From: Ruminococcus flavefaciens MA2007 | GTDB lineage: Bacteria; Bacillota; Clostridia; Oscillospirales; Ruminococcaceae | Assembly (NCBI RefSeq): GCF_000621845.1 | Contig: NZ_JHXF01000014.1 | Location: forward strand, 45,827-109,826 | Length of the DNA stretch: 64,000 nt | Direction: 5' to 3' | Part shown: piece after piece, positions 42,487 through 51,041 of the stretch | How positions within the stretch are numbered: position 1 is the first letter of the stretch | How the letters are laid out: each line of letters starts with the position of its first letter | Notes under the pieces: model-generated | Seen by the model: the letters and a program-made list of their open reading frames with translations, nothing else | The model's database searches: none | Told to the model about the DNA's origin: nothing | Translations under genes and position numbers: made by a program

Positions 42487-45432
42487 TCACATGTTCAAGT
42501 ATCTTAACCAGAAATCATTATATGCAATGGTTTTACGTTCTTCAACTAAAGCTCCATCTGGATCATCAGGTCTTTCAAAGTCGTTACAGAATATAGCAGC
42601 TGCTTGTTTAACACGATCTTCATCAGTGCTATAATTATTAATAACAGCTTTTAATTCATCATCTATATCAGTAGTATCAGCAAAAACTTTATATGAATCG
42701 TCACTATCTTGAAGTTCGTACTTTAAAAACTGTAATTGTGAATCGAGATCTGTTGGAGTTAAGTTTCTTTGCTGACAAAAATCATTAATGAAATATACTT
42801 TTCTGTCGTAGCTCCACTGGCATATACCTTGTCCCTCTTGTGAGCCTATTTCAATCGTGCTTGGATCAAATTCTCTGTTTGATTCAATAAAAATATTACC
42901 AAGTATACCACATGCTACAGTACTATCATAATTCATTTCATCAATAAGAAATCTATATATTCTTCTTTCATATTCACTATATTGAATCCAGATCCATTCA
43001 GCCGAATCCCCATCTTCCGATATTCTGCCCCAATAATCTCCATTTGTGTCAGTTTGCCTCTCATATATTGTAACTGTGTTTCCCGATGACAAAGTCCTTA
43101 ATATATTATCGTCATTAATAGCATTTGGGGTACTTCTTACTTTAACTGTAATTATTAGTTTTAAATCATATGGTACTGTAATATCATCATCAGTACCAGT
43201 ATTTGTATCAGTACCATTTCCAGTGCCAGTACCAGTACCATTTCCGGTGCTGGTACCATTTCCTGTGCTATTGCCATTACCGTTACCATTTCCGTTTCCA
43301 TTAGTTGGAAGAGAAGGTGGAGTACCAGTTCCATTATAGACTAGTGGCTGCGTATCAGTGTCATCGTTGATGCCATCGCCATCGGTATCTTTAATTGTTG
43401 GATTTGATATCATTTTCACATATACTTTTCCTGTAAAAATATGCTGTTCAACACTGATTTCGTCTCCATCTTTTACATGATCGTCATCACTATCATCGTT
43501 CAGATAATCTATATTTGTAAGTTTTTCTGCATCATATATAGTAGTTCCGTTCCCTAAACGAAGCTCGCCTCTGGCCATAGCTTTTTCATGATAGTCAGTC
43601 AGACCGTCATTATCACTGTCTTTCATAGAATCAGTCAATTCAAAAATACTGTCAAATATATGATAAAGGTTATCAGCGTCATCGGCATGGAAGTATTCTC
43701 CACCTGTACTGTTCGCAATTTGTCTTAACAGGTTTGCCTGAACGCTTGAACCAAGTCCAACAGTATAGATCGTTACACCGCTATTTATTGCATTTGTCGT
43801 ATATGTAGAATTATACGAACCACTTCCGTCAGTTAAAAAAACGATACTTTTCAACTTTTCATCGTTATCAGTTTGATTATTAAACAGATCTAAAGCAGTT
43901 GAAATGCCAAGAGTAAGATTTGTACCGCCACTGCTGCCTAAACTCAAAACTGCATTTTTCAAAACATCTTTATCACTTGTAAACCCGCTGAGTGTATTCG
44001 AGAAACTATTAAAACTGATTATTGCTGCTCTATCATTATAGGTTAACTTGTCGATAAAGTTATTCGTTACCTCTTTACGTTTTCCGTTCGGATCATTCTG
44101 TGACATGCTTCCTGATACATCAATAACAAAAGCTACATCAAGGCTGCTCAATCTTGTAAACTCAGGGTGAAATTCAAATTCGTATTCCCACACTGAATTA
44201 TACAGAGGTTCATTTACTAAGACATACCTTGAAAAATGCTCAAGTTCCAATGAGACTTTGTTATTAGATATTATAGCTTTTTCTTGCTTTTCGAGGAACT
44301 GATCTTCTTCATTAAAATAGTATATTGCAGGTACGAAATCAGCGTCTGATATCAGTTCGTCACTGAGTGTATAGGTCAAAACAGCCTTTGTGAATTTTCC
44401 GTCAAGTGAGAAATCATATGCACTTCCTTCGCCCATATATCCTGGGATCTTATCGGAAATAAATATGTCATTGGAAGGTATCTTATCCATTTTAAAGCTT
44501 CTAAGCTGTTCAGGAAGCATAGAGATATCTATTGTTGCCTGTAATTTTGAATTATCCGAAGAAGGGCTGTAGGCTATGCTTATAGTGCCATCCTCAGCCT
44601 TCTTTTCAGGGATAAGAGGATTCAACCCAAATCTTACTTCAGTATGATCGTCTATGCCATCATCATCGGTGTCGTACTTTTGTGGATCGGTTTGATAATT
44701 AGTCGTTTCCTCATTATCATTCAGGCCGTCTCCGTCGGTGTCTTCTAAATTAGCAGGAGTGCTGCCTGCTGTATCAAACTCAAAAGAAACTGTAAGTTCA
44801 ATTGTATAAGATGAACCGCCTATCTTGATAGTTTTATCGACCTTAGAAGTTTTTGCACCGTTCTCAGCTGCAAAGGCATTTAACGACGCCGACGATGCAG
44901 CAAACGTAAACAGAGCAAAGAATGTAAAGAGTTTAAAGAAACGCTTGTCCCTTTTTCTTGTGCTCATTGCAACTATAAAGGCAATTGCGATTATTGTAAG
45001 TGGAATAAATACATTGAAAGTGTCACCAGTTTTTGCGCTGTCCACATTGTTCTGTTTTGCCTTTGTAGTGGTTGTGGTAGTCGTTGTAGTCTGTGCAGTT
45101 GTAGTGCCTTCCAGAGCTGCACTTCCGTTAAATGTCTCTCCTGCGTTTATCTTAATGTCTTTACCTGACGAGTTGCCGTTTTTCAACTTGACTCCAGTTG
45201 GAAGATTCAGCTCCCAATTAACATCAGCAAGAGCGTTTTCCGTTTTATTATTTATCGAAAACTCTATTTTTACATCTTCTCCTGCTGAGTATTCATCTTT
45301 GTCAGAAGAAATAGAAATCTCTACTCCTGAAACTTCTTCTTTTACTGCTGCGTTTACATTTAATCCTGATAAATTACCTATAAAAAAACAACAAGTAATA
45401 ATCAAGAAAAATGAGTGTATTATTTTTTTCAT
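42487..45432 (-). CDS. Large secreted protein: vWA, calcium (TSP3) repeats, SH3-like and phage tail-lysozyme domains
   Basis: A 981-residue secreted protein. It reads a signal peptide (1-28), a beta-sandwich domain (~35-105), a Thr linker (~112-122), then an unusual internal pair of hydrophobic segments (~143-160 and ~168-190). The latter are split by the basic stretch RKRDKR and end like a second signal peptide (SLNAFAAENG). Next come acidic Ca-binding repeats (DTDGDGLNDNEE, ~237-275), a vWA domain with MIDAS DVSGSMS (~436), more TSP3 repeats (DSDNDGLTDY) and a Gly/Asn/Thr linker. An SH3-like domain (~755-830) and a phage tail-lysozyme-like domain end it (VACGILGNIFIESN, GQGICQWS). Likely binds cell-wall or host ligands and cuts peptidoglycan. 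Promoter at 45675, with a ~230-base leader. Confidence 0.8.
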   Translation of the reverse strand: MKKIIHSFFLIITCCFFIGNLSGLNVNAAVKEEVSGVEISISSDKDEYSAGEDVKIEFSINNKTENALADVNWELNLPTGVKLKNGNSSGKDIKINAGETFNGSAALEGTTTAQTTTTTTTTTKAKQNNVDSAKTGDTFNVFIPLTIIAIAFIVAMSTRKRDKRFFKLFTFFALFTFAASSASLNAFAAENGAKTSKVDKTIKIGGSSYTIELTVSFEFDTAGSTPANLEDTDGDGLNDNEETTNYQTDPQKYDTDDDGIDDHTEVRFGLNPLIPEKKAEDGTISIAYSPSSDNSKLQATIDISMLPEQLRSFKMDKIPSNDIFISDKIPGYMGEGSAYDFSLDGKFTKAVLTYTLSDELISDADFVPAIYYFNEEDQFLEKQEKAIISNNKVSLELEHFSRYVLVNEPLYNSVWEYEFEFHPEFTRLSSLDVAFVIDVSGSMSQNDPNGKRKEVTNNFIDKLTYNDRAAIISFNSFSNTLSGFTSDKDVLKNAVLSLGSSGGTNLTLGISTALDLFNNQTDNDEKLKSIVFLTDGSGSYNSTYTTNAINSGVTIYTVGLGSSVQANLLRQIANSTGGEYFHADDADNLYHIFDSIFELTDSMKDSDNDGLTDYHEKAMARGELRLGNGTTIYDAEKLTNIDYLNDDSDDDHVKDGDEISVEQHIFTGKVYVKMISNPTIKDTDGDGINDDTDTQPLVYNGTGTPPSLPTNGNGNGNGNGNSTGNGTSTGNGTGTGTGNGTDTNTGTDDDITVPYDLKLIITVKVRSTPNAINDDNILRTLSSGNTVTIYERQTDTNGDYWGRISEDGDSAEWIWIQYSEYERRIYRFLIDEMNYDSTVACGILGNIFIESNREFDPSTIEIGSQEGQGICQWSYDRKVYFINDFCQQRNLTPTDLDSQLQFLKYELQDSDDSYKVFADTTDIDDELKAVINNYSTDEDRVKQAAAIFCNDFERPDDPDGALVEERKTIAYNDFWLRYLNM

Positions 45433-45674
45433 AGAAATTCTCCTTTACTAATATTTGTTGATAATTGATTATTTTATTACTATACCTCCTCCTTTTTGCA
45501 ATTTACAAATATTCCTTAATAAATAAAGAAGTATTTGTTATTCTGCAATTGATGAAACATAAATTTTGAATAGTGCTAAGATGTCAGATGATTTAAATAA
45601 TTATAATAGTATTCTGTTTTGAGCACTCATTCCTTTCTGTAATATTTATGGTGTTTTATACAACCTTGAATATC

Positions 45675-45703
45675 ATAATATCACATACATTTGATTGTGT
45701 CAA
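45675..45703 (-). promoter_or_regulatory. Minus-strand promoter of the vWA-lysozyme gene
   Basis: On the minus strand TTGACA (45703-45698) and TATTAT (45680-45675), spacing 17. The transcript would carry an untranslated leader of roughly 230 bases, long enough for regulation, though no riboswitch was recognised. Confidence 0.5.
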
Positions 45704-45799
45704 GGATAAAAATAATACATAGTATTCAAAAATTGCTATAATTCGATATTTATATTCTTTGCTGTGATTTTTAATAAGCACACTATCAATTTGAAAATC

Positions 45800-46210
45800 T
45801 GAGCAAGCGGCGAACGTCAGAGGGAATGCTAAGCCAATACTTTTAAATCATTCTGCAGGTAACAGCACTGATGAAGCAAGACGTGTATATAACACGCTGA
45901 TTTATCGTATCCAAGTAAGGGAAGTAATGAAAATGTATACAGATGTGATGTTTCCAATCAGAAAAGCGGATTTCGTTATCAGTTCGATGGAACAGGTGAT
46001 GAACCTGAAGGAATAACATGGTGGGATCTCGATAAGGATAAGAGAGCTCCCGGCAAAGATGGTAAACCTATGGAAGGCAATCTTCATGTAATAATGCTGG
46101 ATAACTTTGGCACAGGTGCTGACGACTTCTACTTTAAGCATTACCGCAATACAAAATCGTGGAATGCAACGCCAATAAGACCGGGAAGAAAGATAGCTTC
46201 AAAAAAATAA
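45800..46210 (+). pseudogene. Frameshifted C-terminal toxin-like remnant
   Basis: Two overlapping open frames without starts make one plausible sequence. The first reads RGNAKPILLNHSAGNSTDEA, then RRVYNT. The second continues HADLSYPSKGSNENVYRCDV, later GITWWDLDKDKRAPGKDGKP and GTGADDFYFKHYRN, stopping at 46210. The shift is near 45893. The compact, Trp/Tyr-rich C-terminus after a lost N-terminus resembles the tip domains of polymorphic toxins or wall proteins, but no named family is recognised. A terminator follows. Confidence 0.45.
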
Positions 46211-46216
46211 AAATGC

Positions 46217-46250
46217 AAAGAGAGTCTGCTGTTCTTAGCGGACTCTTTTT
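46217..46250 (+). terminator. Terminator after the toxin-like remnant
   Basis: AAAGAGAGTC plus TGCT pairs with AGC plus GGACTCTTTTT (one G-T pair), followed by a T-run. Confidence 0.75.
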
Positions 46251-46423
46251 GTCGTATTCTCAAAAGAAACTACTACTAATGGGAATGATAATAATTCACT
46301 TAAAAATTATGTCTTAGGGAACTCTATTGTAATAAGAGATTTTGTAATTAATAAGCTTCTTGCAGAATGAAACTGGAATATTAATCAATTAAAGATATTT
46401 GTTATTGTCTGAGACGCTCCAGA

Positions 46424-46582
46424 ATGCGCTATAAACGCTTTGACGGCACTGAGACATATTCTGATATTGATTGGAACAGAAACGCTAAAAACACGTTCTA
46501 CCGCGCTCTAACTTTTGCGGCGACCCTTATATTGGCAGTTATATATAACTGCTTTATATTTAAATTACACAAAATACACTAA
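46424..46582 (+). CDS. Small putative membrane protein (52 residues), uncertain
   Basis: The frame MRYKRFDGTETYSDIDWNRN continues into a hydrophobic helix (ALTFAATLILAVIYNCFIF) and a basic end. No ribosome site precedes the ATG and there is no relative in the window. Codons upstream stay open for a few residues (LRRSR), so it may be the tail of a damaged gene from the same mobile debris. Confidence 0.3.
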   Translation: MRYKRFDGTETYSDIDWNRNAKNTFYRALTFAATLILAVIYNCFIFKLHKIH

Positions 46583-46979
46583 CAGAATGTAGCACGTTGC
46601 ACAAAATCGGTTTTTTTTTAAAAATAATTCAAAAAAAGTGCGTAGTTATTTATTCTGATGTCGTCTAATAATTGAAAGCTCAGGAAATAGCTTTTGGAAG
46701 GAGAATAAATCTATAGACAACGGTGAAAGTAATTACCACCGTTTCTGAGATGATGGCGATGTGCATGGATTAGATTATAGAAAATGTACACTGCCGTATA
46801 GCTAAATATGAGGAGGTGAAAAATTAAATATTATAAATGTAATATAATTATTTCTGCTGTAAATACAAAAATTAGAAAGGAGTAAGTCAAAATCGATATA
46901 AGATAGTGCACAGGAATCAACTATATTTCAATTATTTACAGAATGTAGAATTTATGTGAGTTTAATGACAATAAACGAG
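46583..46979. other. Intergenic stretch without a gene
   Basis: AT-rich. It contains an orphan AGGAGG-like site at 46811 without a start codon and a short inverted pair (AACGGTGA / CCACCGTT near 46720). Nothing coding or RNA-like was recognised. The promoter of the Cys-rich gene begins at 46980. Confidence 0.5.
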
Positions 46980-47008
46980 ATGACATAAGCATTATACGAC
47001 AGTATAAT
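46980..47008 (+). promoter_or_regulatory. Promoter of the first Cys-rich secreted-protein gene
   Basis: ATGACA (46980-46985) and TATAAT (47003-47008), 17 bases apart, about 55 bases before the start codon. Confidence 0.5.
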
Positions 47009-47064
47009 ATAACATTAAGAGTGTGTAAAAACATTATTAAATATTACAAAAAGGATTGATGAAA

Positions 47065-47439
47065 ATGAAAAACGTAATAAAAAAGATAGCAAGTATTGCT
47101 ATGGCATTTACTCTACTTGGAACAGGAACAGCTGTAACAAAGACAATTTCACCTAAGTCTGATAATACTCTTGTAGCTCAAGCGTATATTCCTTCTCAAA
47201 ATTGTAATCATAAATACTGTACAAGGCATGCACATTACACAGAAGGTAGATGGCATAAACAATCTATATGGCCTTTTTGGGACCCAAAATATGTAAGAAA
47301 GTATAATGTTTTCTGTGACCGTTGTGGTGCTCCATTGTCAAAAAAGGATTTTGAAGATGTAGCTGATACTCCCAAAGGGAATAAATATAAAAAAAATACA
47401 TTATATGATAATGGTACATTCATATTTTACTGGGATTGA
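47065..47439 (+). CDS. Small Cys-rich secreted protein, family copy 1
   Basis: A 124-residue secreted protein. The leader MKNVIKKIASIAMAFTLLGT, then GTAVTKTISPKS, is nearly identical to the leaders of the proteins at 58784 and 59534, while the mature parts differ. The mature domain has CNHKYC and CDRCGAP Cys pairs, suggesting a metal-bound or disulfide-bonded fold, and many aromatic and basic residues. The ATG at 47065 is 9 bases after AAGGA. No modification or export genes lie nearby. Function unknown; a secreted signal, binding or antimicrobial peptide is possible. Confidence 0.65.
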   Translation: MKNVIKKIASIAMAFTLLGTGTAVTKTISPKSDNTLVAQAYIPSQNCNHKYCTRHAHYTEGRWHKQSIWPFWDPKYVRKYNVFCDRCGAPLSKKDFEDVADTPKGNKYKKNTLYDNGTFIFYWD

Positions 47440-47705
47440 TAATATGATTAATTAATAAAGCCCTTATAATAGAAGCAGTTAGATATGAATTAACTCATTA
47501 AAAACATTAGAGCTCCTTGATTCCGTTATGCTCTTATTAACACTAATATTAACTACAGCAGACGATTTCCTAATATTTTCCTAATAAAGTTACTGATTAA
47601 AAATTTATCGAATTACAGGCTTTTCTTATGCAATTGGCTATTTTTAGCGGATTAAACAGCATTATATAATACTACATAATTCCTAATAATAATCAACACA
47701 TTGCA
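47440..47705. other. Intergenic stretch without a gene
   Basis: AT-rich, all frames closed. No promoter or terminator of note before the tRNA fragment at 47706. Confidence 0.5.
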
Positions 47706-47750
47706 CTCATAACCCGAAGGTCGTTGGTTCAAATCCAGCCGCCGCAACCA
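47706..47750 (+). other. 3' fragment of tRNA-Met (CAT): probable att site of an integrated element
   Basis: 45 bases match the 3' part of an elongator tRNA-Met. They comprise anticodon loop CTCATAA, variable AGGTC, a T-arm GTTGG-TTCAAAT-CCAGC with a full stem, an acceptor strand and CCA. The anticodon-stem partner upstream does not pair and the 5' half is absent. Tyrosine integrases often recombine at tRNA 3' ends and leave such a copy. A tRNA-type terminator follows at 47782. The element would lie to the left. Confidence 0.65.
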
Positions 47751-47781
47751 ACTATGACTGACGAAAATGATGAATCGTCAG

Positions 47782-47808
47782 AAAAAGCCCGAATTTTCGG
47801 GCTTTTTT
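47782..47808 (+). terminator. Terminator behind the tRNA-Met fragment
   Basis: AAAAAGCCCGA-ATT-TTCGGGCTTTTTTT. It probably ended the native tRNA transcript before integration. Confidence 0.85.
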
Positions 47809-48045
47809 TATGCCTGTTTTTGGGATAAAAATATGAAAAACGAATGATGACATTGGTCTATTTCGGTGGTGTGACTGGATTTGAACCCACACAGGAGCGC
47901 TTTCTCACCCACAGTGTGGTCGATTTTATGCCAAGTATCGGTTAAATTCGCAAAAAATAGTATACAAAGATTCAAGCTCGATTTTAGTGCTTTTCACGGT
48001 TTTTTGAAAACGCTGAGAATGAGCCTGTTTTGTTTTCACCGTATG
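47782..48045. repeat. Dispersed repeat, copy B
   Basis: Second copy of the repeat at 39709-39975, with the same order of blocks: terminator, ATGACATTGG, CTGGATTTGAAC and AATAGTATACAAAG. The final imperfect hairpin runs from GCTCGATT to GAATGAGC around ~47990. The CTGGATTTGAAC block is the complement of a T-arm consensus, so each copy may include a decayed minus-strand tRNA. The small frame starting at 47881 is a by-product of this repeat, not a gene. Confidence 0.6.
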
Positions 48046-48162
48046 AAAATAGGGACGGTTATGTTATAAAACCGTCCCTATTTTCTTTCATCTTAAACGT
48101 TTTATCACGTTTTTATGATGCTTAATTGAGTCTTATAGTTTTCATATCTCTTTTCTGTTTAC

Positions 48163-48876
48163 TTATGCTTCGTCTCCGAGTTCTTCATCCTCGAGTTCAT
48201 CAATCTGAGCTTCGATTCGTTCCCTCAAATTATCCATATATTGTTCTAAGCCTTCACGCACATATTCGGAATATAAGTATTCGTCAAGCCAGTCTTTGAT
48301 ATCTTTAGGACAATTCTCCTCATAATATCTTTGAATATCATTTTCGGTCACAACAGATGGGTCACATTCTTCTGAAAGTGCTATTTCTTCCTTGAGAGCA
48401 TTGAGCTCATCATAGCCTAATAACATATTCATAGATGGCAATATATTCCAGAAATCCTTCTTGTATCCACCACTGTACGCAAGCAAAATACTATCATTTC
48501 TGATAACATCTTTGCCTTCATAACCTTCCTTGCTTTCAAAAGTTATAACTCCTGAGGCATCAACTCTCATGGATAATTCATGACGCTGTTCACTAAGTGC
48601 ATACTTTTTCTCATGAGCAAGGATGCAGGCAGCGCTGACTCCAGCTGTTACGAGCGAGCTGACCTGATCCTTCATAAGAGATATAAGAGGTGAGATTACT
48701 ATGGTGACACCGTCAAGCATTAAAGCAGGAACCTGATAGCACAGAGATTTTCCGGCTCCCGTCGGCATAATACCAAGTACGTCACAGTTACTCATGATAT
48801 GTTCTATAAGCTCAGCCTGTCCGCTGCGGAACTCTTTATGACCGAAGTATTCTTTTAATACCGTGAGTTTATCCGT
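48163..48876 (-). pseudogene. RecQ helicase N-terminal fragment joined to an unrelated tail
   Basis: The first ~85 residues are RecQ: EYFGHKEFRSGQAELI, Walker A GIMPTGAGKSLCYQVPAL, TIVISPLISLMKDQVSSL. At ~SAACILAHEKK the sequence changes to an acidic helical protein ending DELEDEELGDEA, and the helicase motifs II-VI are absent. The natural start is mutated. A perfect AAGGAGG precedes ACG (48876), in frame with DKLTVLKEYFGHK; the first ATG is internal at 48795. So it cannot be an active helicase and is probably a deletion chimera. Confidence 0.7.
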
Positions 48877-48980
48877 TTAGATCGCCTCCTTTTTTATTAA
48901 CGGGGAATAAGATACAGTCTTACTATTTTTGCTTTTACATTAACATTATACAACAACAATCGGCGTAAAACAAGCTGTGA

Positions 48981-50054
48981 TTAGTTAAATTTGCGCCACC
49001 AATAATTTGATACCGGTGGAGCATCAAGACTGAACGTTTCGCAGATATATGGCGTTATAACGCACATTTTTTGCTTTTCAGCTTCAATAACAAAACGTTC
49101 AGGAGAGTCATCCCAGCCGTGACTTGAAAGTACGAACGCTCCCCAGTGTATCGGCATAACCTTTTTTGAGCCGATCATTTCTGCTGCCATTACTGCTTCT
49201 TCTGGATAGAGATGACTATAATGCCAGCTTTTGTTATATTGTCCGCACTCCATAAGAGCAAGGTCAAAGTCTCCATATTTGCCGTGTATTGATTTGAAGT
49301 GTCTGCCGATACTTCCGTCACAGCTATTGAATATACTATGAAATTCGTCTTTAAGCACCCATGAACACCACTGTGTACGGTTTTGTCGAATAAGACCTCT
49401 TCCTGAGAAATGGCGCGATGGAGTGCATATTATTTCGAGACCGTTTATATTGACCTGTTCCCACCATGCTAGAGTAGTTATTTTACTTGATGGGATATTC
49501 CAATGTTCAAGGTGTTTTTCAAGCCCCAGTGAAACGATAAATCGGTCGGTTTTGTTTGCAAGCTGCTGAATGGTGCATCGGTCAAGGTGATCGTAATGGT
49601 CATGGGACAGCATGACTATGTCAAGATGCGGTAATTCTTTAATATTTACAGAGGGACGTGTGAAACGCTTCGGTCCTATCCACTGAAAAGGCGATGAACG
49701 CTCTGAGAACATAGGATCAAACAAAATATTCATGCCGTGCATCTGCATTAATACAGTAGAGTGTCCGATCCAGGTGACGTTGATTTTGTCGATTCCGATA
49801 GAAGAAAAGTCGGGAGTGTATATAGGCAGTTCATCTTTGGGAGTTGATCCTTTTTCAGATAATCTGAGATCTTCGTTAAGCCCTCTTTCTGCCCATTCAG
49901 TTGGATATTTAAAACGTCTGCCATTATATTCAGAACAGCGCTTTTTGTACTCTCTGCGATCGGAAGCAGTTGGAAGTACTCCAAAATCACTCTTCCTGAA
50001 AATAAGAGCAATTGCTGAAATAATAGCTCCAACAGCAAATATTGCTTTTTTCAT
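48981..50054 (-). CDS. MBL-fold hydrolase, NAPE-PLD/UlaG-like, membrane-anchored
   Basis: A 357-residue protein with an N-terminal hydrophobic anchor (AIFAVGAIISAIALIF). The metallo-beta-lactamase domain carries VTWIGHSTVLMQMHG (~94), MLSHDHYDHLD (HxHxDH, ~153), TPSRHFSGRG (~212), MECGQYNKSWHYSH (~264) and MPIHWGAFVLSSH (~298). The spacing GHST...SHDHYDH...PSRHF matches bacterial relatives of N-acyl-phosphatidylethanolamine phospholipase D. Likely hydrolyses a phosphodiester, perhaps a lipid, at the membrane. Sits alone between the RecQ fragment and a divergent promoter. Confidence 0.88.
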   Translation of the reverse strand: MKKAIFAVGAIISAIALIFRKSDFGVLPTASDRREYKKRCSEYNGRRFKYPTEWAERGLNEDLRLSEKGSTPKDELPIYTPDFSSIGIDKINVTWIGHSTVLMQMHGMNILFDPMFSERSSPFQWIGPKRFTRPSVNIKELPHLDIVMLSHDHYDHLDRCTIQQLANKTDRFIVSLGLEKHLEHWNIPSSKITTLAWWEQVNINGLEIICTPSRHFSGRGLIRQNRTQWCSWVLKDEFHSIFNSCDGSIGRHFKSIHGKYGDFDLALMECGQYNKSWHYSHLYPEEAVMAAEMIGSKKVMPIHWGAFVLSSHGWDDSPERFVIEAEKQKMCVITPYICETFSLDAPPVSNYWWRKFN

Positions 50055-50123
50055 AATATCGCTCCATGTATTGATTTAATGATATTTTATCATATTTTCT
50101 CGATGTATGCAATATCTGACAGC

Positions 50124-50152
50124 TTGAAATATACAGCGTCCTATGGTATAAT
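50124..50152 (+). promoter_or_regulatory. Promoter, first copy of a duplicated cassette
   Basis: TTGAAA (50124-50129) and TATAAT (50147-50152), spacing 17. The surrounding ~80 bases closely match 54910-54990. Both copies share a TCATATTTT...GCAATATC segment upstream and TATAATTGTAAAAAACA downstream. Confidence 0.65.
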
Positions 50153-50177
50153 TGTAAAAAACATAATGAGGAAAGAC

Positions 50178-50282
50178 ATGGAATTATTTCAAAGCCTTTC
50201 GGCAAGAAATATCAGTTTATACCTCAACCGAATGAAGAAATGCAGCAGATCTGTTTTAAATAGGGGATATATTTATGAATAG
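50178..50282 (+). CDS. Short frame after the promoter cassette (34 residues)
   Basis: ATG 50178 has a good GAGGAAAG site. It encodes MELFQSLSARNISLYLNRMK and ends at 50282, overlapping the ATPase gene. A similar stub (MGLFSKLLKYD, then stop) follows the second promoter copy at 54999. Both may be remnants of a duplicated gene start. Leader function cannot be excluded. Confidence 0.3.
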   Translation: MELFQSLSARNISLYLNRMKKCSRSVLNRGYIYE

Positions 50283-51000
50283 CATGATAAAAGAGTTTAA
50301 TAATGATTTTTCAATAAAAATCGATACATCAGCTTGCAAATCATTAATTGCTGGTCATGATATAAACTTAAATGACACTTGGCACTATAGCGATCAAGTA
50401 TTTGATAGCGGAAAAATATATGGAATAGTAAGTGAATATGGTCAAGGTTGTGAGTATCTATCATATTTACTTGGTGGCAGAGTCCAGTTTGAGAATGTTA
50501 AGGTTTACTGTAATGGCGACTTGATTTCCCAGAATGATCTTAATGATGTTGCATTTAATTTAGAACCCTCTTGTGAACCGTATGGAAAAAAGCAAGTGAA
50601 AAAGTCGATAGAAAGTGCTCTTATAACAAGCCCGGATAAAGGTGATTTTTCATTAATCGCTGATAAATTTCTTTTGACACCCGAAAGATATGATAGGAAG
50701 TTCAGCAATCTAAGTGGTGAACGCTGGAGGGCAGCTGCTGCATTTGGCTATGCTCAGAATAAAAGGATCTATTTTGCTCCGTATAAAACAAGCAGCTTTT
50801 ACTATAAGATGTGTCAGTCCTGCTTATTGAAGGCATTTAGGGAGCTTACAAATAGCGGTGCACTGGTTATTCTTCCTGTCGGAAGCGATGAATTTATAAA
50901 GCATATTGCAGATGAATTAATATACCTGAACCGTAATTATGACATAGATGATCTGCGACAGTTTTATGATAAGCAGTTCGGTGAAAATTGGATTCATTAA
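50275..51000 (+). CDS. Degenerate ABC-type ATPase-like protein
   Basis: A 241-residue protein shaped like an ABC nucleotide-binding domain. DSGKIYGIVSEYGQGCEYLS stands where GKIYGIVGENGAGKST would be, so the P-loop Lys is replaced. FSNLSGERWRAAAAFGYAQN is a signature-like motif (LSGE). The Walker B region reads KRIYFAPY and lacks the DE pair. It is therefore unlikely to hydrolyse ATP. No membrane partner is encoded nearby. I recall related 'ABC-like' stand-alone proteins in Ruminococcus but cannot confirm. Regulatory or relic function. Confidence 0.6.
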   Translation: MNSMIKEFNNDFSIKIDTSACKSLIAGHDINLNDTWHYSDQVFDSGKIYGIVSEYGQGCEYLSYLLGGRVQFENVKVYCNGDLISQNDLNDVAFNLEPSCEPYGKKQVKKSIESALITSPDKGDFSLIADKFLLTPERYDRKFSNLSGERWRAAAAFGYAQNKRIYFAPYKTSSFYYKMCQSCLLKAFRELTNSGALVILPVGSDEFIKHIADELIYLNRNYDIDDLRQFYDKQFGENWIH

Positions 51001-51041
51001 AGCTGCTTTTCTATTTATTTGAAAGCACGGAGGTGTGATCA

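Noticed and set aside
43046..43339. Hydrophobic Val/Pro-rich frame opposite the vWA gene
   Set aside because: It is the complement of the Gly/Asn/Thr linker codons of the secreted protein. No ribosome site.
44825..45451. 208-residue frame opposite the start of the vWA gene
   Set aside because: Antisense shadow of the signal-peptide and linker region, with no own start signals.
47881..48069. 62-residue plus-strand frame (MNPHRSAF...)
   Set aside because: It lies wholly in repeat copy B and reads through the complement of tRNA-like sequence. Such frames are a well-known annotation artefact.
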